Assembly: GCA_051886215.1 (NCBI GenBank) | Contig: JBJEXX010000076.1 | Coordinates: forward strand, 1-10,930 | Reading direction: 5' to 3' | Origin: JBJEXX01 sp051886215 | GTDB taxonomy: Bacteria > Bacillota_I > Bacilli_A > RF39 > UBA660 | Length of the DNA stretch: 10,930 nucleotides | Part shown: positions 6,179 to 10,930 of the stretch, piece by piece | How positions within the stretch are numbered: the first letter of the stretch is position 1 | Layout: each line of letters opens with the position of its first letter | Position numbers and translations under genes: made by a program | The notes under the pieces: model-generated | Told to the model about the DNA's origin: nothing | Databases searched by the model: none | What the model saw: only the letters and a program-made list of their open reading frames with translations

Positions 6179-7609
6179 ATCAATTTCTTTTTTTTCGTAT
6201 TTATGGATAATATTGTCTGCGTGATATTCAAACATATCATAATCAATTTCATCTTCTTCAATATCATGTTTACCAACTAGATGAGAAATAGCTTTACAAA
6301 ATTTATCACATAAGTTATACATTTTATTTTTAAATTTTTCAAAAGACTCTTGTAGTTTATCAATCTTATCTTCTAGACTTTCAATGATTTTATCTTTTTG
6401 TTTTATCAAATTACTTAAACTATTTATTTTAACTTTTTGTTCTTCTATAATAGTATCTCTTTCTTTAATACCACGACCATCTTTTAATTTAGCATTTTCA
6501 CTTTGTAATAAGTTTATTTCTAAATTTAAATCATTAATCAAACTATCTTTTTTACGGATTATATTTTTATTTTTAGAATTTTCTTTACCAGTCGATTTAG
6601 AATATTCAATTAATTTATTTATATCTTCATCCTTATAACCCACTATTTTTCTTTTAACTGGATTTAAAATATCATTAGTTTCTATATCCTTAAATTCTTT
6701 ATTAGTATCTAATTCTATATTGTTTAATTTTTGATTTTTTTGTAATTCCTTTTTCATATCATCTATTTGTTCTTGTAAATCCATGACGATTTTTTCATTT
6801 TTAGTTATATGATGGGCATTACCACCTATATTACCACGATCAAGATTAAAACCTTTCTTTGTTATATAATCATTAAAGTCATCTTGAATTTTAGCAAAAG
6901 ATGCTTTCCCACCTAATTGTTTCCAAAAGTGATCACAATTCAAAAATTTACCATTTTCAATGTTATAAACATTTTTCCCTTTTTCGTCTTTCTTTTGTAT
7001 AGGAACCATTTTTGTATTACCATTTTTATCAATACCTTCTCGATATAAAATTTTACCATTTTCATCGGTTTCAAATACTTTTCTTTTTACCTTATCAACT
7101 ACTGGAAGAAAATAGAAGTGCATATGTGGTGTATCTTCATCATAATGAACTTCTGCATAAACTATATTTTCCTTACCAACAAGATTTTCTAAAAATATAT
7201 AACTATCATCAAAAAATTGTTTAACTTTTTCTGGTATATCATTTTCAAATTTAATATCAGGAACTAGAATAGGTTTTCCTTTGTTTTTCCCTTTTTGAAC
7301 TTTTCTACCACTATCTATAAAATTCATTCCTAAACTGGTAAAGAATTCTTTACCACTTGTTACGATAGCACCATTTAATAAGTTAACATTCTTGCTATCA
7401 TTATAATATATTTCATTTTCTTTTAATTTAGAATAAACTTGTTCTTGCAGAGTAGTTTTAGAAAGTGGTACATAAGACGTATTAAATTTTGTTCTATCTT
7501 TGTCATAGTTTCCTGTACCTTTTCTTTTAACTAATTCTATACCGAGTCCACCTAAATCTTTGGCTTTAAATTTATTTTCAAATCTAATTACTTGCTTTCC
7601 ATCATACAT
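6158..7609 (-). CDS. MobV-family (Pre/Mob) relaxase with unusual motif I
   Basis: This 483-residue protein is a plasmid-recombination/mobilization relaxase that should nick the element's transfer origin. The metal-binding motif III is clear: VHYDEDTPHMHFYFLP, with His155, Glu158, His162 and His164. The segment AKDLGGLGIELVKRKGTGNYDKDRTKFN (16-43) aligns with the N-terminal MobV region. The HNxR motif that carries the active-site histidine in pMV158 MobM is absent, and there is no histidine before residue 155. Tyr35 or another tyrosine could act instead, or the enzyme may be altered. Residues 275-435 form long coiled coils, common in MobV C-termini. The start is supported by GGAGG (7620-7616), six bases away. 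It lies directly downstream of a hairpin-rich region, the normal place for oriT. Confidence 0.88.
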   Translation of the reverse strand: MYDGKQVIRFENKFKAKDLGGLGIELVKRKGTGNYDKDRTKFNTSYVPLSKTTLQEQVYSKLKENEIYYNDSKNVNLLNGAIVTSGKEFFTSLGMNFIDSGRKVQKGKNKGKPILVPDIKFENDIPEKVKQFFDDSYIFLENLVGKENIVYAEVHYDEDTPHMHFYFLPVVDKVKRKVFETDENGKILYREGIDKNGNTKMVPIQKKDEKGKNVYNIENGKFLNCDHFWKQLGGKASFAKIQDDFNDYITKKGFNLDRGNIGGNAHHITKNEKIVMDLQEQIDDMKKELQKNQKLNNIELDTNKEFKDIETNDILNPVKRKIVGYKDEDINKLIEYSKSTGKENSKNKNIIRKKDSLINDLNLEINLLQSENAKLKDGRGIKERDTIIEEQKVKINSLSNLIKQKDKIIESLEDKIDKLQESFEKFKNKMYNLCDKFCKAISHLVGKHDIEEDEIDYDMFEYHADNIIHKYEKKEIDKDDFCL

Positions 7610-7662
7610 TTATTACCTCCTTGATATACTTATTTAGATGAATTGGTCATTTATTGACCTAT

Positions 7663-7687
7663 CTCACTAGGGCATAGCCCACGTGAG
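7663..7687 (-). other. Candidate oriT hairpin and nick site
   Basis: An 11-base-arm imperfect dyad lies about 55 bases upstream of the relaxase start. On the minus strand its right arm ends TAGTGAG, matching six of seven bases of the pMV158-type MobV nick motif TAGTGTG, in the same position just after a stem-loop. Nicking would then be near 7663. The assignment rests on resemblance only. Confidence 0.45.
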
Positions 7688-7768
7688 TTTAGGGATACCC
7701 TAAAAACCCATGCTTGTTTTACGCAAATACACCTAAACAAGAGTAAAGGTGTAATGCTACAAACAAGA

Positions 7769-7842
7769 TTAAATAATAACTATCTACTAGATACTTATTA
7801 TTTAATTTATTATTAAAATAGATTAGTTTCTATTTTAATAAT
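7769..7842. repeat. Two adjacent large palindromes
   Basis: The first has 17-base arms TTAAATAATAACTATCT (7769-7785) and AGATACTTATTATTTAA (7789-7805), with a three-base loop and a single C/C mismatch. The second has perfect 14-base arms ATTATTAAAATAGA (7809-7822) and TCTATTTTAATAAT (7829-7842), with a six-base loop. They sit between the candidate oriT and the ATPase gene. They could fold as hairpins on single-stranded DNA during transfer or replication. Neither has a T-run suited to termination. Confidence 0.75.
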
Positions 7843-7950
7843 TGTAAAAATATTCACTATCGCCACTTTCATGAGTAAACTCACAAAACGTGCCTCGTTC
7901 ATTTTTTACTAACTTTTTAGAAAAAAGTTATCAAAAACTTTAATAGAAAA

Positions 7951-8901
7951 TTATTCATTTTCTATAATAGGTTCTTCATATTTAGCAATATATTTACGAG
8001 CATTACTAACTCTATTACTTGTAATATGAAGACCTTCACATTCTAATCTTTTAATATTTGAATTTAAAAGTTTGCCAAATCTTTTTGGTGTGATTGTTAA
8101 ATTTAAATCTTTAATAATACTTGAACAAGTGAATTCAAATTCTATTTTTGAAATAGCATATTTAATTAATAAAACTAAATTTATATCTAATTCTTCATCA
8201 TCATCTTCTTCATGACAAACTGATAAAATACATTTATCATCTTTAATTAAAGATAAATCTAATCCTTCATAATCTCTATTATCAACTACTAATCTATACC
8301 TTTTTTTATCCACACTACTTTGAGTTAATCTTAATATTCCGTCAACAGCACCATCATAAGCAGTTGATCCTAATGATTTACCTTTTTTATTTAAATGATG
8401 AACAAACAAAATTGTTAAATGATATTTATAACAGTATTCTCTTAATTTTGGAATAGCAACTTGTCCTATATCATCATAACTATTAGTTTCAATTTTTTTA
8501 TCAAATTTAATATCCTTTATCATATCTATAATTAATAATTTACCACCAGACTCTGAAAATTGTTTTATATCATATTCTAAATCTCTTAAATAAAATATTG
8601 GATATTGATTTCTATCTATAAACTTAAAATTATCATCATTAAATTCAATATTCATAAGTTTTGTTCTTTCATATAATTGACTCCCAGAATTTTCTGTGCT
8701 AACATAAAGAACAGGTGAAGGTTTAATTTCAAATCCTAAAAATTGTTTGTTGTTTGCTATTGAGTCAGAAAGTTGTAGTGCTAACATGGACTTTCCAACT
8801 TTAGGTAATGCAACTAAACAATAAACACCTTCAGACTTCAACATTCCATTTACAATGAAGTCTTTTTTTATGCTATTTTTTATTTCTCCTAAAGATTTCA
8901 T
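7951..8901 (-). CDS. RepA-like RecA-fold ATPase (AAA_25 type)
   Basis: This 316-residue cytosolic ATPase resembles the RepA hexameric helicase group of plasmids and related DnaB/RecA-fold proteins. The P-loop is ALPKVGKSML (31-40), with Ala in place of the first Gly. Walker B is KLLIIDMIKDI near 120. The sensor-like stretch FVHHLNKKGKSLGSTAYDGAVDG is characteristic of this family. The C-terminal part after about 235 looks like a winged-helix DNA-binding segment (TCSSIIKDLNLTITPKRFGKLLN). It may unwind or load on DNA during replication or transfer of the excised circle. No primase or Rep initiator is seen beside it. AAAGGAGG lies six bases before the ATG. The ATG overlaps the stop of a small upstream frame, and transcription should begin at the operator-controlled promoter near 9101. 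Confidence 0.8.
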   Translation of the reverse strand: MKSLGEIKNSIKKDFIVNGMLKSEGVYCLVALPKVGKSMLALQLSDSIANNKQFLGFEIKPSPVLYVSTENSGSQLYERTKLMNIEFNDDNFKFIDRNQYPIFYLRDLEYDIKQFSESGGKLLIIDMIKDIKFDKKIETNSYDDIGQVAIPKLREYCYKYHLTILFVHHLNKKGKSLGSTAYDGAVDGILRLTQSSVDKKRYRLVVDNRDYEGLDLSLIKDDKCILSVCHEEDDDEELDINLVLLIKYAISKIEFEFTCSSIIKDLNLTITPKRFGKLLNSNIKRLECEGLHITSNRVSNARKYIAKYEEPIIENE

Positions 8902-9041
8902 TAGATTCCTCCTTTCATTATTTTTTTTGCTATTATTGATGATTTTAGATAACCAACAACTCCCGTACCAATAGGGTTATTACTAGGCACCTTTGTAATT
9001 TGTTTTACGAGTCGGCAATTTACGGCGCTTACAATATCCAA
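8901..9041 (-). CDS. Putative 46-codon leader ORF coupled to the ATPase gene
   Basis: Between the promoter near 9101 and the ATPase start, one frame is open from just after a TAG through TTG GAT ATT GTA (9041) to a TAA that overlaps the ATPase ATG as TAATG. Its last codons AAA GGA GGA form the ATPase ribosome site. The product reads like DIVSAVNCRLVKQITKVPSN followed by NPIGTGVVGYLKSSIIAKK. It is richer in G, C, Gly, Val and Pro than the neighbouring genes. The weak point is the start: no ribosome site precedes the TTG. The alternatives are a structured, conserved RNA leader (GUGCC and GGUAC near 8985 and 8966 can pair) or the remnant of a longer gene. I do not recognise it. Confidence 0.38.
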   Translation of the reverse strand: MDIVSAVNCRLVKQITKVPSNNPIGTGVVGYLKSSIIAKKIMKGGI

Positions 9042-9072
9042 CTCTATGAGATTTTCAAAGAACTATATATAA

Positions 9073-9180
9073 GTTGCAAATCTACAATAAATGCAACCTA
9101 TAAGTTGAATATACACTTTAAAAATATAAATGTCAACTAAAAAGTTGCAAAAATAATAAAATTTCTTCAAAAAAGTTGAA
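9073..9180. promoter_or_regulatory. Operator array, probably for the XRE regulator
   Basis: AAGTTG(C/A)A occurs four times, with GTTG beginning at 9073, 9104, 9144 and 9175, giving spacings of 31, 40 and 31 bases. The two central copies are paired with an upstream CAAC as CAAC-N6-GTTG (9094-9107 and 9134-9147), true dyads of the size an XRE dimer reads. The outer copy at 9175 lies in TTCAA-N5-TTGAA and overlaps the regulator's -35 box. The copy at 9134 overlaps the ATPase -35 box and the copy at 9094 its start point. Autoregulation and co-repression are inferred from these positions. Confidence 0.65.
9108..9136 (-). promoter_or_regulatory. Promoter of the ATPase/mobilization operon
   Basis: Read on the minus strand, a consensus -35 TTGACA (9136-9131), 17-base spacer and -10 TATATT (9113-9108) predict a start near 9101. 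It is the best promoter match in the window. Two CAAC-N6-GTTG dyads flank it exactly 40 bases apart, which suggests tight repression. Confidence 0.8.
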
Positions 9181-9204
9181 TTATTGTTAAAAATATGGTA
9201 TATT
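9176..9204 (+). promoter_or_regulatory. Promoter of the regulator-membrane protein-Fic operon
   Basis: TTGAAT (9176-9181) and TATATT (9199-9204) are spaced by 17 bases, with a TG at 9196-9197 giving an extended -10. Transcription should start near 9211, just ahead of the ribosome site AAAGGGG (9214-9220). The -35 box lies within the rightmost half-site of the operator array. Confidence 0.7.
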
Positions 9205-9229
9205 ATAACTACGAAAGGGGCAATGTACC

Positions 9230-9742
9230 ATGATACAAAATGACAAAAGCGTTGGAGAAATTATTGCTGAAGCAAGAGAAAAAAAAGGTATATCTAAAAG
9301 AGAACTTTCAAGAATTGCTAATATTAGTGATACCGAACTTGCTCGTATAGAATCAGGCGAAAGAGAAATACCTAATCCTAAAACATTAAGAAAGATAAGT
9401 AAATATATTGATATTAATTACAATGACTTAATGTATGCTGCTGGTCTTGGTTTTCAAGTTACTCCATTAAATCCTTTTTTAACAAACTATTATTCAAGTT
9501 TAAAAGGAGACCAAATAGTAGATGCAATTTTAAATACCTCTGCAATGATTAAAAACTGGGAAGAACTAGTTGAATCATTTAAACAAAAACTAGCAAATGA
9601 TAATATTCCTGATACTGAAAAAGAAGTGATGGAACAAACTATAGAAGATACTGAATATCAAATATCTACAAGTAAGGAAATTATTAATGTATTAGAAAGT
9701 GCTAGAAGAAAGGAGGCAATTGAAAATGCAAAGAAAAATTAA
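9230..9742 (+). CDS. XRE-family transcriptional regulator
   Basis: This 170-residue protein has an N-terminal helix-turn-helix of the Cro/CI-like XRE family (about 8-63: VGEIIAEAREKKGISKRELSRIANISDTELARIESGEREIPNPKTLRKIS as the core region). The C-terminal part (90-168) is a charged helical domain, probably for dimerization or sensing, without a visible protease or peptidase motif. It most likely binds the CAAC/GTTG sites just upstream and represses both its own operon and the divergent ATPase/mobilization promoter. Its end overlaps the next gene by 17 bases, and that gene's ribosome site lies inside it, so the products are translationally linked. A role as antitoxin for the downstream genes is possible from the gene order but not shown. 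Confidence 0.85.
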   Translation: MIQNDKSVGEIIAEAREKKGISKRELSRIANISDTELARIESGEREIPNPKTLRKISKYIDINYNDLMYAAGLGFQVTPLNPFLTNYYSSLKGDQIVDAILNTSAMIKNWEELVESFKQKLANDNIPDTEKEVMEQTIEDTEYQISTSKEIINVLESARRKEAIENAKKN

Positions 9743-10175
9743 TTTAAGTAAATACCTAGTTATAATTACAAACATTTTATTACTATTTGCCATGGTAATA
9801 TATTTAATCACTAAAAAAGATATAGCATGTGCTATATACTGGATATTAGTATCATTAATGTTAATTTGTGAAGTGTTTTATGTACATACTTGGAGTAGAA
9901 TTGGAATTGATTTAGACCATAATAAATCTAAGACAATTAAAAGATCATTTGATGATGCTACTGCTATTACAATAGTATTAAGTGGTTTAATGTATTTAAG
10001 CGTAATGTTTTTAGAAATGATACAAAGTAGTATAAAAAGTAATATATATGTAATTATATTCACTTATTCACTTTTAACTATTGCCTTATTATTTAATTAT
10101 TTATCAGTATATAGTGCTAATAAAGAAACAAAAGAACTTATTGAAAAAACTTTCAATAAAAGGAAAGGAGAATAA
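9726..10175 (+). CDS. Four-helix membrane protein of unknown function
   Basis: The product is 149 residues with four predicted transmembrane helices near 10-28, 33-53, 78-98 and 107-127. It has a basic N-terminus (MQRKINLSKY), a polar cytosolic or external loop at 54-77 (SRIGIDLDHNKSKTIKRSFDD) and a charged tail (ANKETKELIEKTFNKRKGE). No signal peptide cleavage site or catalytic motif is evident and I do not recognise a family. The frame is open from 9699, but AGGAGG (9711-9716) points to the ATG at 9726, nine bases downstream; an in-frame TTG at 9720 is an alternative. It is sandwiched between the XRE regulator and the Fic gene with overlapping or one-base junctions, so it should be made together with them, perhaps as a partner, target or second effector. 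Confidence 0.72.
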   Translation: MQRKINLSKYLVIITNILLLFAMVIYLITKKDIACAIYWILVSLMLICEVFYVHTWSRIGIDLDHNKSKTIKRSFDDATAITIVLSGLMYLSVMFLEMIQSSIKSNIYVIIFTYSLLTIALLFNYLSVYSANKETKELIEKTFNKRKGE

Positions 10176-10176
10176 T

Positions 10177-10917
10177 ATGGAAATAAAAGATATTAAGAAA
10201 GCTTTAATAGAACAAAAAAACATGAATTTATCTGGTAGTCTTTATCATAAGACACAACTTGATTTTGCATATAATACTAATCATATTGAAGGATCAACTA
10301 TTACTTCAGATGAAACAGCAAGTATTTATGATACAGGAACTATTTTAACAAGTAGTGAAAAAGTAATAGTATTAAAAGATGCTACTGAAACAAAAAATCA
10401 TTTCACTTTATTTAAATATATGTTAGATACAATAGATGATAAATTATCAGAAGATATGATAAAAAAATTTCATTTTATCTTAAAAGATGGAACTTTAACT
10501 GATAGTGAAAAAGAATGGTTTAATGTTGGAGATTATAAAAAAAGAAAAAACTTTGTTGGAAACATTACTACATCATTACCAAATAATGTTCAAAATGACA
10601 TGAAAGAATTAATGAATTGGTACGATAAAATTGATAAAAAAAGTATTGAAGACATTATTGAATTTCATGTTAGATTTGAGAAGATTCACCCATTCCAAGA
10701 TGGAAATGGTAGAGTTGGTAGAATGATAATGTTTAGAGAATGTTTATATAATGATATTATGCCTTTCTATATAGAAGATAGAAATAAAGATTTTTATATA
10801 AGAGGAATAAAAGAATATCAAACAAATAATGTAAAAGGTTATTTAATTGATACTTGCTTAAATAGCCAAGATAATTATGAGAAACTTGTTAATTATTTTT
10901 TAGAAGATAATGAATAA
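10177..10917 (+). CDS. Fic-domain protein AMP-transferase, class II
   Basis: This 246-residue protein carries a complete Fic motif HPFQDGNGRVGR (171-182), with catalytic His171 and the anion-binding Asp175-Gly-Asn-Gly-Arg. It should transfer AMP, or another nucleotide moiety, onto a hydroxyl side chain of a target protein. An N-terminal inhibitory motif TNHIEG (34-39) fits the [S/T]xxxE[G/N] consensus, so the Glu38 finger would restrain the active site in cis as in class II Fic proteins. No separate antitoxin is needed for that form of control. A frame extends upstream to 10081, but AAAGGAG seven bases before the ATG at 10177 fixes the start, one base after the membrane protein's stop. The target is unknown. 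In bacteria such proteins act as toxins, stress regulators or effectors. Confidence 0.9.
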   Translation: MEIKDIKKALIEQKNMNLSGSLYHKTQLDFAYNTNHIEGSTITSDETASIYDTGTILTSSEKVIVLKDATETKNHFTLFKYMLDTIDDKLSEDMIKKFHFILKDGTLTDSEKEWFNVGDYKKRKNFVGNITTSLPNNVQNDMKELMNWYDKIDKKSIEDIIEFHVRFEKIHPFQDGNGRVGRMIMFRECLYNDIMPFYIEDRNKDFYIRGIKEYQTNNVKGYLIDTCLNSQDNYEKLVNYFLEDNE

Positions 10918-10930
10918 TGACATTTATGAC
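10917..10930 (+). CDS. Possible start of a further gene, cut by the window edge
   Basis: The Fic stop codon overlaps an ATG as TAATG, and the frame ATG ACA TTT ATG AC is open to the window end. The overlap is typical of translational coupling, but only four codons are visible and the preceding AGAAGA is a weak ribosome site. Nothing can be said about the product. Confidence 0.3.

Larger units (their letters stand above)
7610..7950. other. Hairpin-rich noncoding region, likely oriT and/or replication origin
   Basis: This 341-base gap upstream of the relaxase holds a dense row of dyads: GGTCA/TGACC (7645-7659), CTCAC-TA-GGGC-ATA-GCCC-AC-GTGAG (7663-7687), TTTAGGG-ATA-CCCTAAA (7688-7704), CTTGTTT/AAACAAG (7713-7741) interlocked with TACACCT/AGGTGTA (7728-7753), two large AT-rich palindromes (7769-7842), and AACTTTTT/AAAAAGTT (7911-7929). 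A 9-bp long-range pair GTGAGTTTA (7683-7691) and TAAACTCAC (7876-7884) closes most of the block. On the minus strand CCCTAGTGAG|ATAG follows the GGGC/GCCC stem, similar to the TAGTGTG|TTA nick sequence of MobV origins. A 29-codon ATG frame (7902-7813) has no ribosome site and I leave it out. Confidence 0.6.
8902..9229. promoter_or_regulatory. Divergent control region between the mobilization and cargo modules
   Basis: This 328-base gap separates the minus-strand ATPase operon from the plus-strand regulator operon. From right to left it holds the regulator promoter, four GTTG half-sites, the ATPase promoter, and a leader of about 200 bases that may carry a small coupled ORF. Both promoters are overlapped by half-sites, so one DNA-binding protein could control both directions. 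Confidence 0.7.
3861..10930. mobile_element. Integrative mobilizable element with serine recombinase, MobV relaxase and Fic cargo; right end outside the window
   Basis: The left boundary is inferred from where ABC ATPase coding similarity stops, at about 3853-3866. A large serine recombinase lies nearest that boundary, the usual place next to an attachment site. A MobV relaxase, a RepA-like ATPase, a divergent regulatory region and an XRE regulator follow. No type IV secretion, coupling-protein or VirB4 gene is visible, so the element looks mobilizable rather than self-transmissible, unless such genes lie to the right. The right attachment site and the other half of the target gene are not in this window. 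Confidence 0.8.

Noticed and set aside
6384..7224. Two plus-strand frames (6384-6638, 7012-7224) within the relaxase gene
   Set aside because: Both are antisense shadows of the relaxase, without ribosome sites or recognisable motifs.
7813..7902. 29-codon minus-strand frame (MNEARFVSLLMKVAIVNIF...) in the structured region
   Set aside because: It has no Shine-Dalgarno and runs into the large palindromes, so the sequence is better explained as part of the origin-like structure. Conservation in related elements could reopen the case.
9878..10063. Minus-strand hydrophobic frame opposite the membrane protein
   Set aside because: It is the antisense of transmembrane codons, which also reads as hydrophobic; no ribosome site.
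1..10930. Mycoplasma-type genetic code suggested by the very low G+C content
   Set aside because: TGG is used for Trp throughout, and TGA ends the ATPase fragment and the recombinase at sensible C-termini.
1..10930. CRISPR arrays, tRNA or rRNA genes
   Set aside because: I saw no regularly spaced direct repeats of suitable length and no cloverleaf or rRNA-like G+C-rich segments. The repeats at 9073-9180 are short operator half-sites.

Overview
The window comes from an AT-rich, low-GC Gram-positive bacterium (Bacillota; a Bacilli or Erysipelotrichia-like gut lineage is an inference from base composition and gene types, not shown). Shine-Dalgarno sites are strong (GGAGG, AAGGAGG). Tryptophan is encoded by TGG, and TGA ends both a host gene and an element gene, so the standard bacterial code applies and the Mycoplasma code does not.

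Left part, about 1-3866, is host chromosome. A plus-strand operon (123-1607) encodes an HD-domain phosphohydrolase and an ExoIII-family AP endonuclease. Facing it on the minus strand is a protein that joins an unrecognised N-terminal domain to an MnmM/YtqB-type tRNA methyltransferase. Upstream of that are the permease and the C-terminal half of the ATPase of an SsuBC/TauBC/ThiXZ-type ABC importer.

Right part, about 3866-10930, is a mobilizable genomic island. It interrupts the ATPase gene exactly where the ABC signature motif should be encoded; the missing N-terminal half should lie beyond the right edge. The left module is on the minus strand: a RecA-like RepA-type ATPase (7951-8901), a 341-base hairpin-rich region that looks like an oriT or origin, a MobV/Pre relaxase (6158-7609), several very small ORFs with strong ribosome sites, and a large serine recombinase (4093-5703) nearest the left end.

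The right module is on the plus strand: an XRE-family regulator, a four-helix membrane protein and a class II Fic protein with an intact catalytic motif. A 328-base divergent control region separates the modules. It holds a near-consensus promoter for each direction and a regular set of CAAC/GTTG half-sites that overlap both, so the XRE protein probably represses its own operon and the ATPase/mobilization genes together.

The points most worth following are the regulator-membrane protein-Fic cargo, the relaxase that lacks the motif I histidine, the structured origin-like region, and the micro-ORFs ahead of the recombinase and of the ATPase.
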